DNA of 35,316 nt from assembly GCA_004356985.1 (NCBI GenBank), contig SMXQ01000038.1:1-35316 (forward strand), in the 5' to 3' direction. The notes under the pieces are model-generated. The model ran no database searches. It was not told where the DNA came from and worked only from the letters and a program-made list of their open reading frames with translations. Both the position numbers and the translations under genes were made by a program. The stretch comes from Alphaproteobacteria bacterium. Its GTDB lineage: Bacteria; Pseudomonadota; Alphaproteobacteria; SMXQ01. This document shows positions 7,471-16,086 of the stretch, piece by piece; within the stretch, counting starts at the first letter, position 1, and each line of letters begins with the position of its first letter.

Positions 7471-8625
7471 ATGGTGATCAAGGTCGCAGCACGTGGCCGC
7501 ATAGCCCCCTTCATGGTGATGGATGTGATGCGCGCCGCCAATGCGCGCGCCGCCGCCGGGTACGACGTCATCCACCTGGAGGTGGGACAGCCCGCCACCG
7601 GCGCGCCCGATCCCGTCATTGCCGCGGCGAAGCGGTCCCTGGACGTGGCCGAGCTCGGCTACACCGAAACCTTCGGGCTGTTTGAACTCCGCGAACGGAT
7701 CGCCGCGTTCTACGGGACCCGGTATGGGGCCGAGGTGAGCCCCGCGCGCATCGCCGTGACCACGGGCTCTTCGGGGGGCTTCGTTCTCGCCTTTCTCGCC
7801 GCCTTCGACGCGGGGGACCGCATCGCCTTCGGAGCGCCGTCCTACCCCGGTTACCGCAATATCGCCACCGCCCTCGATCTCGTGCCCATGGCCATCCCCT
7901 GCGGTGAGGCCAGCGGATTTCAACCCAATGTGGAACTGCTCGACCGCCTCGACCCGGTGCCCGACGGCCTGATCCTGGCAAGCCCCGCCAATCCCACCGG
8001 CGCCATGATCGTGCCCGATGTGCTGGCCGAGATCGTCGCCTGGTGCAAGGCGCGGGGCGTGCGCGTGCTGTCCGATGAGATCTATCACGGCATCACCTAT
8101 GGCCGAGAGGCGCAAACCCTGCTGGGACTGGACCCCACGGCGGTGGTGATCAACAGCTTTTCCAAGTATTTTTCGATGACCGGATGGCGGCTCGGCTGGC
8201 TGGTGCTGCCCGATGACCTCGCCCGGGCGGTGGAATGCCTGACCCAGAACCTCTTCATCTCGCCGCCGACCCTGTCCCAGTACGCGGCCATGGAGGTGTT
8301 CGATTGCCGCCACGCGCTCGATGAGAACGTGCGCCGCTATGCCGACAACCGGGCGATCCTGCTCGACGGGCTGCGGCGATGCGGGTTCGGCCCCCTGGCC
8401 CCCGCCGATGGCGCTTTTTACGTCTATGGCGGGGTCGGGAGCCTGGGCGGAGACAGTCCGCGTTTGTGCACGGAGATTCTCGAACAGGCCGGCGTCGCGG
8501 TCACCCCGGGCACCGATTTCGATCCCCATCATGGCGACGGATTCATCCGGTTTTCCTACGCCGGGGCCACGGCGGATATGACCGAAGCGATTTCGCGGCT
8601 GCGGCGCTGGGTCCAACGGCGCTGA
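7471..8625 (+). CDS. class I/II PLP-dependent aminotransferase
   Basis: The 384-residue fold-type I aminotransferase is of the aspartate aminotransferase-like branch. Motifs are TTGSSGGFVLAF (cofactor phosphate), SPANPTGAMI (N174), SDEIYHG (D202, Y205), the internal-aldimine lysine in SFSKYFSMTGWRLGW (K232, R240) and the substrate-carboxylate arginine in GFIRFSYA near the C-terminus. The N-terminal LEVGQPATGAPDPVI replaces the commoner GEPDFDTP. The substrate is not readable; a broad amino acid/2-oxo acid range is typical. It is probably in one operon with the GGT-like gene, 11 nt upstream. Confidence 0.88.
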   Translation: MVIKVAARGRIAPFMVMDVMRAANARAAAGYDVIHLEVGQPATGAPDPVIAAAKRSLDVAELGYTETFGLFELRERIAAFYGTRYGAEVSPARIAVTTGSSGGFVLAFLAAFDAGDRIAFGAPSYPGYRNIATALDLVPMAIPCGEASGFQPNVELLDRLDPVPDGLILASPANPTGAMIVPDVLAEIVAWCKARGVRVLSDEIYHGITYGREAQTLLGLDPTAVVINSFSKYFSMTGWRLGWLVLPDDLARAVECLTQNLFISPPTLSQYAAMEVFDCRHALDENVRRYADNRAILLDGLRRCGFGPLAPADGAFYVYGGVGSLGGDSPRLCTEILEQAGVAVTPGTDFDPHHGDGFIRFSYAGATADMTEAISRLRRWVQRR

Positions 8626-8643
8626 GGATTGGCGGGCCGGGAT

Positions 8644-8696
8644 CATGGCTCGGGTTGCGCGGGCCGGAATCACATGGCTCGGGTTGCGCGGGCCGG
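8644..8696 (+). repeat. two 24-bp direct repeats downstream of the aminotransferase
   Basis: Identical 24-mers beginning CATGGCTCGGGTTGCG occur at 8644-8667 and 8673-8696 (period 29), in the noncoding 180 bp between the convergent aminotransferase and rne genes. A partial third start (CATGGTT) follows at 8700. Function unknown; probably slippage or unequal duplication. Confidence 0.7.
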
Positions 8697-8714
8697 CGTC
8701 ATGGTTCCCGGAAG

Positions 8715-8740
8715 CGGCCTCGAAACACCGCTCGAGGCCG
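8715..8740. terminator. stable hairpin between convergent aminotransferase and rne
   Basis: A perfect 9-bp stem (CGGCCTCGA at 8715-8723, TCGAGGCCG at 8732-8740) closes an 8-nt loop. It lies between two convergent genes and could serve both 3' ends. No T-tract follows, so termination may be Rho-dependent with the hairpin protecting RNA ends. Confidence 0.45.
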
Positions 8741-8805
8741 GATAGGCCGGGGCCGGGCGGCCCACGCGTAACCGCGCCCGCCAAGCCGCCCGTGGCGGCC
8801 GATGC

Positions 8806-11643
8806 CTATTGGGTGAGGCGGTTCCACCATCCCCGGCGCTTGCGCGCCTCGGGTTCCTGGGATGCTCTCTCGGGGGATGCTCTCTCGGGGGATGCTCTCT
8901 CGGGGGATGCTCTCTCGGGGGATGCTCTCTCGGAGGATGCTCTCTCGGGCAGGGCCCCGCCCATGCTTGGCGGATTTGCCGGTTCCCCGGCACCGTTCCC
9001 CGAGCCGGTTGCCGCGGCGTTGCCAATGTCGCCGTGGGGCGCCGCGGCCGGTTCGGCGACGGGCGCCGCGGCCGGTTGGGCGACGGGCTGGGCATCAGGC
9101 GTGGTGGGCTTGCGGGCGCGGGGGCGGCGGCGGCGCGGTTTGGGCGCTTGGTCCCCCGCCTCCGCGGCCTCCGCCGCGGGCTCCGTGCCGGCGCCCGCCT
9201 CCGCGGCCTCCGCCGCGGGCTCTGCGCCGGCGCCCGAAGGTGATTCGCCGGCGGGCGTTACCCGCTCTTGCCCGTCGCCGGGGGAGGATTTCCGGGTGCG
9301 GCTCCGCCGGGGGCGCCGCTTGGGCGCCTCGATTTCATCGCCGTCCCCACCGCCCGCCTGGACCGCGCCATCGCCGCCCGGGTCACCCGGTTGGTGGGCA
9401 TCCTTGGCGTCATCGGCTCCCGCATCATCGGCTGCCGTGGCCGCGGCATGGGCTTGGTTGTTGCCGATTTCGGCGGCCTCGACCGCCTCCGCCGCCTCCG
9501 CCGGTTTCCTTCTTGCGTGGCGCCGTCCACCGCGCCGGCCGCGGCGCCGGCGCCGCTGTTTCTCGGTGCTCTCTTCGCCGCCGGCTTCCCGTGCCGCGCC
9601 ATCCGCGTCTTGTTGGGAATCGTCGATTGCCGCCGCCTCGGCGTCGGCCTCGGCCGGCCCCTCCCCGGCCGATTCGGCGACGATGGGATCGGCGGCCTCG
9701 ATTGGCGTTGGCTCGCCGCGCCGGGACCGCCGGCGTCTGGGCCGCCGCCCCGGTTTGTCCTCCTTGGTTTCCTCCTTGGTTTCCGCGCTCTTCGCGTCCT
9801 CCGCCTTCGCTCCCTGGTCCACCGCCGCCGCCGGCCGGTCCTCGGGCGCCTTGTCGGCAACCCGATCGAGCCGGTAGTTGGGAGGCACCAGGGTGTCGTC
9901 GCCGGTGATCAGCACGCGGAAACCGTGGCGGTTCTGGATTTCGGTCAGCATTTCGCGCTTTTCGTTCAGGATATAAAGGGCGACGCCGGTGGCGACGGCA
10001 ATATGGATTTCACCGGAGCGCCGACGGATGCCTTCCTCCTCCACCGCCCGCAAAACAAGGAGCGCGGTGGATTCGGTCGATCGGATGAGGCCGCTGCCCT
10101 CGCAGTGGGGACAGGCTTTGGTGCTGGTCTCGAGCAGGCTTGGCCGCAGCCGTTGGCGGGAGAGTTCAAGCAGGCCGAAGGGGCTGATCCTGCCGATCTG
10201 GATGCGCGCGCGGTCGGACCGCATGGCTTCCTTCAGGCGGCGTTCGACGGTGTGCTGGTTGCGGCGTTCCGCCATGTCGATGAAATCGATGACGATCAGG
10301 CCGGCGAGGTCGCGCAGCTTGAGTTGGCGGGCGATTTCCTCGGCCGCTTCCAGGTTCGTCTTGTAGGCGGTTTCCTCGATACTGCGGGCGCGGGTGGCAC
10401 GGCCCGAGTTGACGTCGATGGCGACCAGGGCCTCGGTGGGGGAGATCACCACATAGCCGCCCGATTTGAGCTGCACGTTGGCCGAATGCATGGCGTCGAT
10501 CTGGGCGTCCACTTGATAGCGGTGATAGAGAGGGATATGGGCATCCTTGTAGGGCTGGACCCTCTTGGCATGGCTTGGCATCAGCATGCGCATGAAGTCC
10601 TTGGCCGTCTTGTAGCCTTCCTCGCCCTCGACCAAAACCTCGTCCATATCCTTGGAATAGAGGTCGCGGATCGACCGTTTGATGAGATTGCCCTCCTCGT
10701 AGACCAGGGTCGGGGCGATGGACTGCAAGGTGGTGTCGCGGACTAGGTCCCAAGTGCGAATGAGATATTCGAAATCACGCCGGATTTCCGCTTTCGACCG
10801 TTCGATGGCCGCGGTGCGCAGGATGACGGCGACGCCATCGGGAATTTCAAGATCGGCGATGAAGCCCTTCAGCCTGTTGCGGTCCTTCGGCGAGGTGATC
10901 TTGCGTGAGATGCCGCCGCCCTTGGTGGTGTTGGGCATCAACACGCAATAGCGGCCCGCGAGCGACAGGTATGTGGTCAGTGCCGCGCCCTTGTTGCCGC
11001 GCTCCTCCTTGACCACCTGGACGAGGATGATCTGTCGCCGCTTGATGACTTCCTGGATTTTGTAGCGATGGCGCTGGGGCCGCATGCGGCGGCGTCCGGC
11101 GGCTTGGATTTCCACCTCGTCCTCGCCGCCCACCTCTTCCAGGCTTTCCGCGCCGGTGTCGGGATCGCCGGGATCGCCGGGATCGCCGTCGTCCGTCTCG
11201 GCATCGTTGGCCTCTTGCGCGGCGGCGTCACCGGCGCCTTCGTCGTCGCCGCCGTGGTCGACGGGTTCGGCCTCCTGATCGCCGGGATCATCGGACTCGG
11301 CGTCGGCTTCGTCGTCGTCGTCCATCCCCGCGTGGGCCTCAAGGACCTCGACCGCCAGTTCCTCCTCTTCCTTGAGAAGAGCCATGCGGTCGGCCACGGG
11401 AATCTGGTAGTAGTCGGGGTGGATTTCGTTGAAGGCGAGGAAGCCGTGGCGGTCGCCGCCGAATTCGACGAACGCCGCCTGTAGGGAAGGCTCCACGCGG
11501 GTGACCTTGGCGAGGTAAATATTCCCTTTGAGCTGCTTTTTGGTGGATGTTTCGAAGTCGAATTCTTCGAGGCGGTTACCATTCAGAACGACCACACGGG
11601 TTTCTTCCATGTGAGTCGCATCGATCAACATGCGCATAGCCAT
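8806..11643 (-). CDS. rne: ribonuclease E
   Basis: The 945-residue endoribonuclease for mRNA decay and rRNA/tRNA processing starts MAMRMLIDATHMEETRVVV, preceded by GGAG. The S1 RNA-binding domain (about 40-225) is split by an acidic insert at 107-178. The catalytic core has the Mg ligands in AIDVNSGRAT (D410) and VIDFIDM (D453), then the Zn-link KACPHCEGSG (C511, C514). The C-terminal half is low-complexity with several arginine-rich patches ([50 protein letters not shown]) and alanine/glutamate-rich spacers, typical of a degradosome scaffold. It ends with five-residue repeats and RRGWWNRLTQ. Confidence 0.96.
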   Translation of the reverse strand: MAMRMLIDATHMEETRVVVLNGNRLEEFDFETSTKKQLKGNIYLAKVTRVEPSLQAAFVEFGGDRHGFLAFNEIHPDYYQIPVADRMALLKEEEELAVEVLEAHAGMDDDDEADAESDDPGDQEAEPVDHGGDDEGAGDAAAQEANDAETDDGDPGDPGDPDTGAESLEEVGGEDEVEIQAAGRRRMRPQRHRYKIQEVIKRRQIILVQVVKEERGNKGAALTTYLSLAGRYCVLMPNTTKGGGISRKITSPKDRNRLKGFIADLEIPDGVAVILRTAAIERSKAEIRRDFEYLIRTWDLVRDTTLQSIAPTLVYEEGNLIKRSIRDLYSKDMDEVLVEGEEGYKTAKDFMRMLMPSHAKRVQPYKDAHIPLYHRYQVDAQIDAMHSANVQLKSGGYVVISPTEALVAIDVNSGRATRARSIEETAYKTNLEAAEEIARQLKLRDLAGLIVIDFIDMAERRNQHTVERRLKEAMRSDRARIQIGRISPFGLLELSRQRLRPSLLETSTKACPHCEGSGLIRSTESTALLVLRAVEEEGIRRRSGEIHIAVATGVALYILNEKREMLTEIQNRHGFRVLITGDDTLVPPNYRLDRVADKAPEDRPAAAVDQGAKAEDAKSAETKEETKEDKPGRRPRRRRSRRGEPTPIEAADPIVAESAGEGPAEADAEAAAIDDSQQDADGAAREAGGEESTEKQRRRRRGRRGGRRHARRKPAEAAEAVEAAEIGNNQAHAAATAADDAGADDAKDAHQPGDPGGDGAVQAGGGDGDEIEAPKRRPRRSRTRKSSPGDGQERVTPAGESPSGAGAEPAAEAAEAGAGTEPAAEAAEAGDQAPKPRRRRPRARKPTTPDAQPVAQPAAAPVAEPAAAPHGDIGNAAATGSGNGAGEPANPPSMGGALPERASSERASPERASPERASPERASPERASQEPEARKRRGWWNRLTQ
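8860..8949 (-). repeat. six 15-bp in-frame repeats in the rne 3' end
   Basis: Six head-to-tail copies of GGATGCTCTCTCGGG (plus-strand reading; the fifth copy ends GGA) run without gaps. On the coding strand they give repeated PERAS pentapeptides (one SERAS) near the RNase E C-terminus. Near-perfect identity at DNA level indicates recent slippage expansion, so copy number probably varies between strains. Confidence 0.92.
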
Positions 11644-11979
11644 GTATGTCAGTCTCCGAAGCAACGCCGCCGGGCCCATAAACGCCGATTTGCGTCCGAC
11701 AGGGCGGCGCGTCGCTTGCTATGTCAGCGAAGCCGTTGGCCATGATCTCGACCCATGTCGCGGGACACAGGGAGGGGTCCGGGCCCATCCTCAAGGGGGC
11801 GCTAAGCCTCGCCGTCAGGATCGGCTTCAAGTTTCAACAAACCTCCATTCCGCCTGAGCGCACTGTGGGAAAATGGCACCGGTTCGCATTGGAATCACCG
11901 GGCGAATCCCGCACTACGCCGCCCTCTAACGTGGCACTGCCGCCTGTCAGAGGGCCGACCGGAGGTACTCACAATCCTT

Positions 11980-12008
11980 AACATAGTTGCCCGAGGGCGG
12001 TTCTACAA
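11980..12008 (-). promoter_or_regulatory. candidate promoter for rne with long leader
   Basis: On the minus strand TTGTAG (12008-12003), a 17-nt spacer and TATGTT (11985-11980) would start transcription near 11973, about 330 nt before the rne ATG. The 11644-12140 spacer holds no convincing gene. Long rne leaders are known to support RNase E autoregulation in enterobacteria; whether this one does is inference. Confidence 0.35.
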
Positions 12009-12064
12009 TCACATTATTGGCAATGGGCCGGCCCGACCGGGGCCTGGGGCGCGGCGGAATTCCG

Positions 12065-12094
12065 TTGCCGAGGGGGGCACTCCTCTAATATATG
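12065..12094 (+). promoter_or_regulatory. candidate promoter for the amidase gene
   Basis: TTGCCG at 12065-12070, an 18-nt spacer and TATATG at 12089-12094, in a locally AT-rich patch. The start point would be near 12101, giving about 40 nt of leader before the ATG chosen at 12141. Confidence 0.4.
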
Positions 12095-12140
12095 TGGTGG
12101 CATGCATGGGATTAGTCCCAAGATGTGGAGTAAATTTCCA

Positions 12141-13349
12141 ATGAAGCGCCGCGGTTCCGGCCTGGCCGCCGCGGTCCTCGCCGGGGTGGTTTTCATTGCC
12201 GGAACAGCCGCCGCCGGGGCCGAGACCGAGGTCACCCAAGTCCGCCTGGGCATCCATCCCGGTGCGGTCCGGGTGGTGGTGGAGGCCAGCGCCGAGCTCA
12301 GAATATCTGCTTTCGTGCTGGTGCGCCCTTATCGAGTGGTTCTCGACATGCCCGAGGTGCGTTGGCGCCTGCCGTTGGCGGCCGGGCGCGGCGGCAAGGG
12401 GTTCGTCGCCGGATACCGGTTCGGCCAGTTCGTGCCGGGCCGCGCGCGAATGGTGTTCGACCTCAAGGGTCCGGCGGTCATCGCCAAGAGTTTTACGCTT
12501 GCGCCCAGCAAGGGGCGGCCTTGGCGTTTCGTGTTGGACCTCAAGCGCGCGACGGCGGCGGAGGCGCGCGCGCGGGCCGGCCGGCCGGCGGCGGTGACGG
12601 CGGCGCGGCGCCGCCCGCCGTTGGCCCGATCCCCGAAGAAGCCCCGCTACAGGCAAATAGTCGTGGTGATCGATCCCGGCCATGGCGGCATCGATCCCGG
12701 CACCACCGGGCGCAGGAAACGGGTCTTTGAAAAGCACATCACCCTGGCCATGGCGCGGCGCCTCAAGCGCGAGTTGGACAATGGCGGGCGCTACAAGACG
12801 GTCCTCACCCGCACCCGGGACGTCTTCGTGCGCCTGCGCGACCGCATCGCCCGGGCGCGTGGGTCGGGGGCCGATTTGTTCATCTCCCTGCACGCCGATT
12901 TCATGGCCGATTCCAGGATACGGGGGGCCTCGGTCTACACCCTGTCGGAGCGGGCGTCGGACAAGGAGGCGGCGGCGCTGGCGGCCAAGGAGAACAAGGC
13001 CGACCTGATCGCCGGCATGGATTTGAGCGCCAACAGCAAACAGGTGACCGATATCCTCATCGATTTGGCGCAACGCGAAACCATGAATCATTCGGTCCGT
13101 TTCGCCCGTATCCTGGTCGATGAAATGCGCAAGTCGACGCGGTTCCTACGCAAGTCCCACCGCTTCGCCGGGTTCGCCGTTCTCAAGGCGCCCGACGTGC
13201 CCTCGGTATTGTTGGAAATGGGGTACCTTTCCAATGCCGAGGACGAGGCACGGCTGATCCAGCCGCGCTATCGGGCGCGGCTGGCCAAGGCCATCGCCCG
13301 GGCCATAGACCGCTATTTCCATGCCCGGGGGAAGGCGGCGGGGCGTTGA
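12141..13349 (+). CDS. amiC: N-acetylmuramoyl-L-alanine amidase, AMIN plus Amidase_3
   Basis: The 402-residue periplasmic zinc amidase cleaves the peptide stem from N-acetylmuramic acid during cell separation. The ATG at 12141 gives a clean signal peptide (MKRRGSGLAAAVLAGVV...) with GGAG ten bases upstream; a longer start at 12102 would spoil it. An AMIN domain spans about 30-137 (VRLGIHPGAVRVVVEAS, RVVLDMPEVRW, RMVFDLKGP). After a basic linker, Amidase_3 at 172-395 has zinc ligands H181 (DPGHGG), E197 and H251 (SLHAD), and catalytic E359 (LLEMGYLSN). The regulatory helix region (DLSANSKQVTDILIDLAQRE) suggests EnvC-type activation. AmiA/B/C paralogue identity is not resolved. Confidence 0.9.
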   Translation: MKRRGSGLAAAVLAGVVFIAGTAAAGAETEVTQVRLGIHPGAVRVVVEASAELRISAFVLVRPYRVVLDMPEVRWRLPLAAGRGGKGFVAGYRFGQFVPGRARMVFDLKGPAVIAKSFTLAPSKGRPWRFVLDLKRATAAEARARAGRPAAVTAARRRPPLARSPKKPRYRQIVVVIDPGHGGIDPGTTGRRKRVFEKHITLAMARRLKRELDNGGRYKTVLTRTRDVFVRLRDRIARARGSGADLFISLHADFMADSRIRGASVYTLSERASDKEAAALAAKENKADLIAGMDLSANSKQVTDILIDLAQRETMNHSVRFARILVDEMRKSTRFLRKSHRFAGFAVLKAPDVPSVLLEMGYLSNAEDEARLIQPRYRARLAKAIARAIDRYFHARGKAAGR

Positions 13350-13506
13350 CGCGCCACTCGATGGCCACAGTTGGCGTTTAGACAGGCGCGGGATGGGTGA
13401 TCCGTTGAACGGTTTTTCGCGGGTGCGGTTCCGGGTATCCCGGGGATCGCGGGTATAGAATGAGGACACCAGGTGTTCCGGCTTGGGGGGCGCGTCCGGA
13501 GGACCC

Positions 13507-16005
13507 ATGAGGTTTGGTGCGAAGATGCTCCGCTGGTTCGTGATCATTACCGTCACACTTGTTTTGCTGACGATTCTCGGCGCCGGCGCGGTGCTGGGCG
13601 GGTTCTGGCATTACGGGCGGGGACTGCCGGATTATCAGCAGCTCGCCACCTATGAGCCGCCGGTGATGACCCGCGTTCATGCCGGAGACGGCAGCCTGAT
13701 CACCGAATATGCCACCGAAAATAGGGTCTTCGTCCCCATCGGCGCCATCCCCAAGCGGGTGATCAAGGCGTTCCTGGCCGCCGAGGACAAGAACTTCTAT
13801 TCCCATCCAGGCATCGATGTGGCGGGGATCCTGCGCGCGGCGATCACCAATCTGCGGCGTCTCGGCAGCGACAGCAGGCCGGTCGGCGCCTCCACCATCA
13901 CCCAGCAGGTCGCCAAGAACTTCCTGCTGACCAACGAGGTGTCCATGGAGCGAAAGATCAAGGAGGTGATCCTGGCCTTACGCATCGAGAGGGCATTCAG
14001 CAAGGGCCGCATCCTCGAGCTTTACCTCAACGAGATTTATTTGGGGTTCGGCGCTTATGGCGCGGCGGCGGCGGCGCTCAATTATTTCAACAAGTCCATG
14101 GATGAATTGACCATCGCCGAGGCGGCCTTTATCGCGGCGCTGCCCAAGGCCCCCAACAACTACCATCCCATCCGCCGCCCCAAGGCGGCCAAGGCGCGCC
14201 GCGACTGGGTGATCGCGCGCATGGCCGAGGAATCGTTCATCAGCGCGGCCGAGGCCCGGGCGGCCAAGGCCGAGCCGATCATCGTGCGCAAGCGCCAGGC
14301 GACCCTGCTGACCCGTGCAGAGTACTTCGCCGAGGAGGTCCGGCGCGAGCTTCTCGAGCGCTATGGCGAGACCCAACTCTACCGCGGCGGCCTGTCGGTG
14401 CGTACGACCTTGGAACCCAAGCTGCAGGCCATCGCCGATAAGGTGCTGCGCGACGGGCTCATCGCCTATGACCGCCGCCATGGCTGGCGCGGCCCCATGG
14501 CGCGGCTCGAAGGCCCGGCCGGCGCCGCCGCGCCCGGCGCCGATTGGGCGGCCCGCCTGGCCAAGGTCAAGGCGCCGGCGGCGCTCGGCCCGTGGCGGCT
14601 GGCGGTGGTGTTGGCGGTGGACAAGCTCAGCGCCCGGATCGGCCTGCAAGACGGCGGCGAAGGGACCATACCGCGCGCCGAACTGCGCTGGGCGCGGGCC
14701 TGGGTCAAGGGTCAGAAGCGCGGGCCGCCGGTCAGGGGGGCCGAACAAGTGCTCAAGCCCGGCGACGTGGTCGCCGTCGAAGCGGTCGGCGAAAGGGTGG
14801 TTAAATCGCCCAAGGGGGGCAAGAGCCGCCAAATCGTCGCCTATCCGCCGCGGACCTTCGGGCTGCGCCAGATTCCCGATATCAACGGCGCGGTGGTGGC
14901 CCTCGACCCGCACACCGGACGGGTGCTGGCCATGTCGGGCGGGCTTGCCTATATGGACTCCCAATTCAACCGGGCGACCCAGGCCTTGCGCCAGCCCGGT
15001 TCCGCCTTCAAGCCCTTCGTCTATCTCGCCGCTCTCAAGGAAGGCTTTACGCCCTCTTCGTTGATCCTGGACGCGCCCTTCGTGATCGACCAGGGACCGG
15101 GCCTGGGCCTGTGGAAACCCCACAACTACGCGCGTAAATTCTACGGTCCGTCGACCATGCGGCTCGGCATCGAAAAGTCGCGCAACCTGATGACCGTGCG
15201 GCTTGCCCAGACCATCGGCATCGACAAGGTGGTGGCCACCGCCCGCAAGTTCGGCATCTTGCAGAATCTCACGGAAAACCAGTCCCGCAACCTTGCCCTG
15301 GCCTTGGGCGCGGGAGAGACCACCCTGCTCCGGCTGGTGACGGCCTATGCCATGTTGGTGAATGGGGGCAAAAGGATCACGCCCAGCCTGATCGACCGCA
15401 TTCAGGACCGCCAGGGCCGCACCATCTTACGCCACGACAAGCGCGCCTGCCCCGGCTGCCGGGTCGATCGGGTGGCCGGTTCGGTGCTGCCGGTGATCCC
15501 CGACACCAGGGTCCGGGTGACGGATTCCGGCACCGCCTACCAAATGGTTTCCATGCTGCGCGGTGTCATTTTGCGCGGCACCGGGCGGCGCATCAGGTCG
15601 GTGGGCAAGCCCTTGGCGGGCAAGACCGGCACCACCAACAAGAACATGGACACCTGGTTCATCGGTTTCGCGCCGGACTTGGCGGTGGGGGTGTTCGTCG
15701 GCTTCGACACGCCGAAATCCCTGGGCCGGCGCGAAACGGGGTCTTCGGTGGCGGCCCCCATATTCCGCGATTTCATGGCCGCGGCGTTGCGTGACAAGCC
15801 GGCCATTCCTTTCCGCATTCCCCCGGGTATCCGCCTGGTGCGCGTCAATGTCGCGACCGGCCTTCTCGCCAAGCCCGGGGACCGCGGCGTCATCCTCGAG
15901 GCCTTCAAGCCGGGTTCGGAGCCCAAGGGCAACGAAGGAATCGTGCGCGGCCGCGCCGCCGCCCTGGGCGGTCAAGAGCCGGCCACGCCCCGCGGCTTGT
16001 ATTGA
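13507..16005 (+). CDS. mrcA: penicillin-binding protein 1A, bifunctional
   Basis: The 832-residue class A PBP polymerises and cross-links peptidoglycan. An N-terminal transmembrane anchor (residues 10-32) is followed by the GT51 domain with EDKNFYSHPGID (catalytic E93), GASTITQQVAKN, RKIKE and ILELYLNEIYLG. An inserted OB-like region (about 270-470) precedes the transpeptidase with S499-A-F-K502, SRN (558-560) and KTGTTN (K706). GGAGGA sits just before the ATG at 13507; the alternative ATG at 13525 keeps the anchor. It follows the amidase gene on the same strand after 157 nt, forming an envelope pair. Confidence 0.94.
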   Translation: MRFGAKMLRWFVIITVTLVLLTILGAGAVLGGFWHYGRGLPDYQQLATYEPPVMTRVHAGDGSLITEYATENRVFVPIGAIPKRVIKAFLAAEDKNFYSHPGIDVAGILRAAITNLRRLGSDSRPVGASTITQQVAKNFLLTNEVSMERKIKEVILALRIERAFSKGRILELYLNEIYLGFGAYGAAAAALNYFNKSMDELTIAEAAFIAALPKAPNNYHPIRRPKAAKARRDWVIARMAEESFISAAEARAAKAEPIIVRKRQATLLTRAEYFAEEVRRELLERYGETQLYRGGLSVRTTLEPKLQAIADKVLRDGLIAYDRRHGWRGPMARLEGPAGAAAPGADWAARLAKVKAPAALGPWRLAVVLAVDKLSARIGLQDGGEGTIPRAELRWARAWVKGQKRGPPVRGAEQVLKPGDVVAVEAVGERVVKSPKGGKSRQIVAYPPRTFGLRQIPDINGAVVALDPHTGRVLAMSGGLAYMDSQFNRATQALRQPGSAFKPFVYLAALKEGFTPSSLILDAPFVIDQGPGLGLWKPHNYARKFYGPSTMRLGIEKSRNLMTVRLAQTIGIDKVVATARKFGILQNLTENQSRNLALALGAGETTLLRLVTAYAMLVNGGKRITPSLIDRIQDRQGRTILRHDKRACPGCRVDRVAGSVLPVIPDTRVRVTDSGTAYQMVSMLRGVILRGTGRRIRSVGKPLAGKTGTTNKNMDTWFIGFAPDLAVGVFVGFDTPKSLGRRETGSSVAAPIFRDFMAAALRDKPAIPFRIPPGIRLVRVNVATGLLAKPGDRGVILEAFKPGSEPKGNEGIVRGRAAALGGQEPATPRGLY

Positions 16006-16086
16006 CGCCCCATTTCGTGATTTCATGCGCCCCGTTTTCCAGTGCCCCGGCCCAGCCCGCGAAAGACCGATGCCCGAGGAAGATCG

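Noticed and set aside
8860-8949. CRISPR-like array
   Set aside because: The units are only 15 bp, contiguous without spacers, and in frame within rne.
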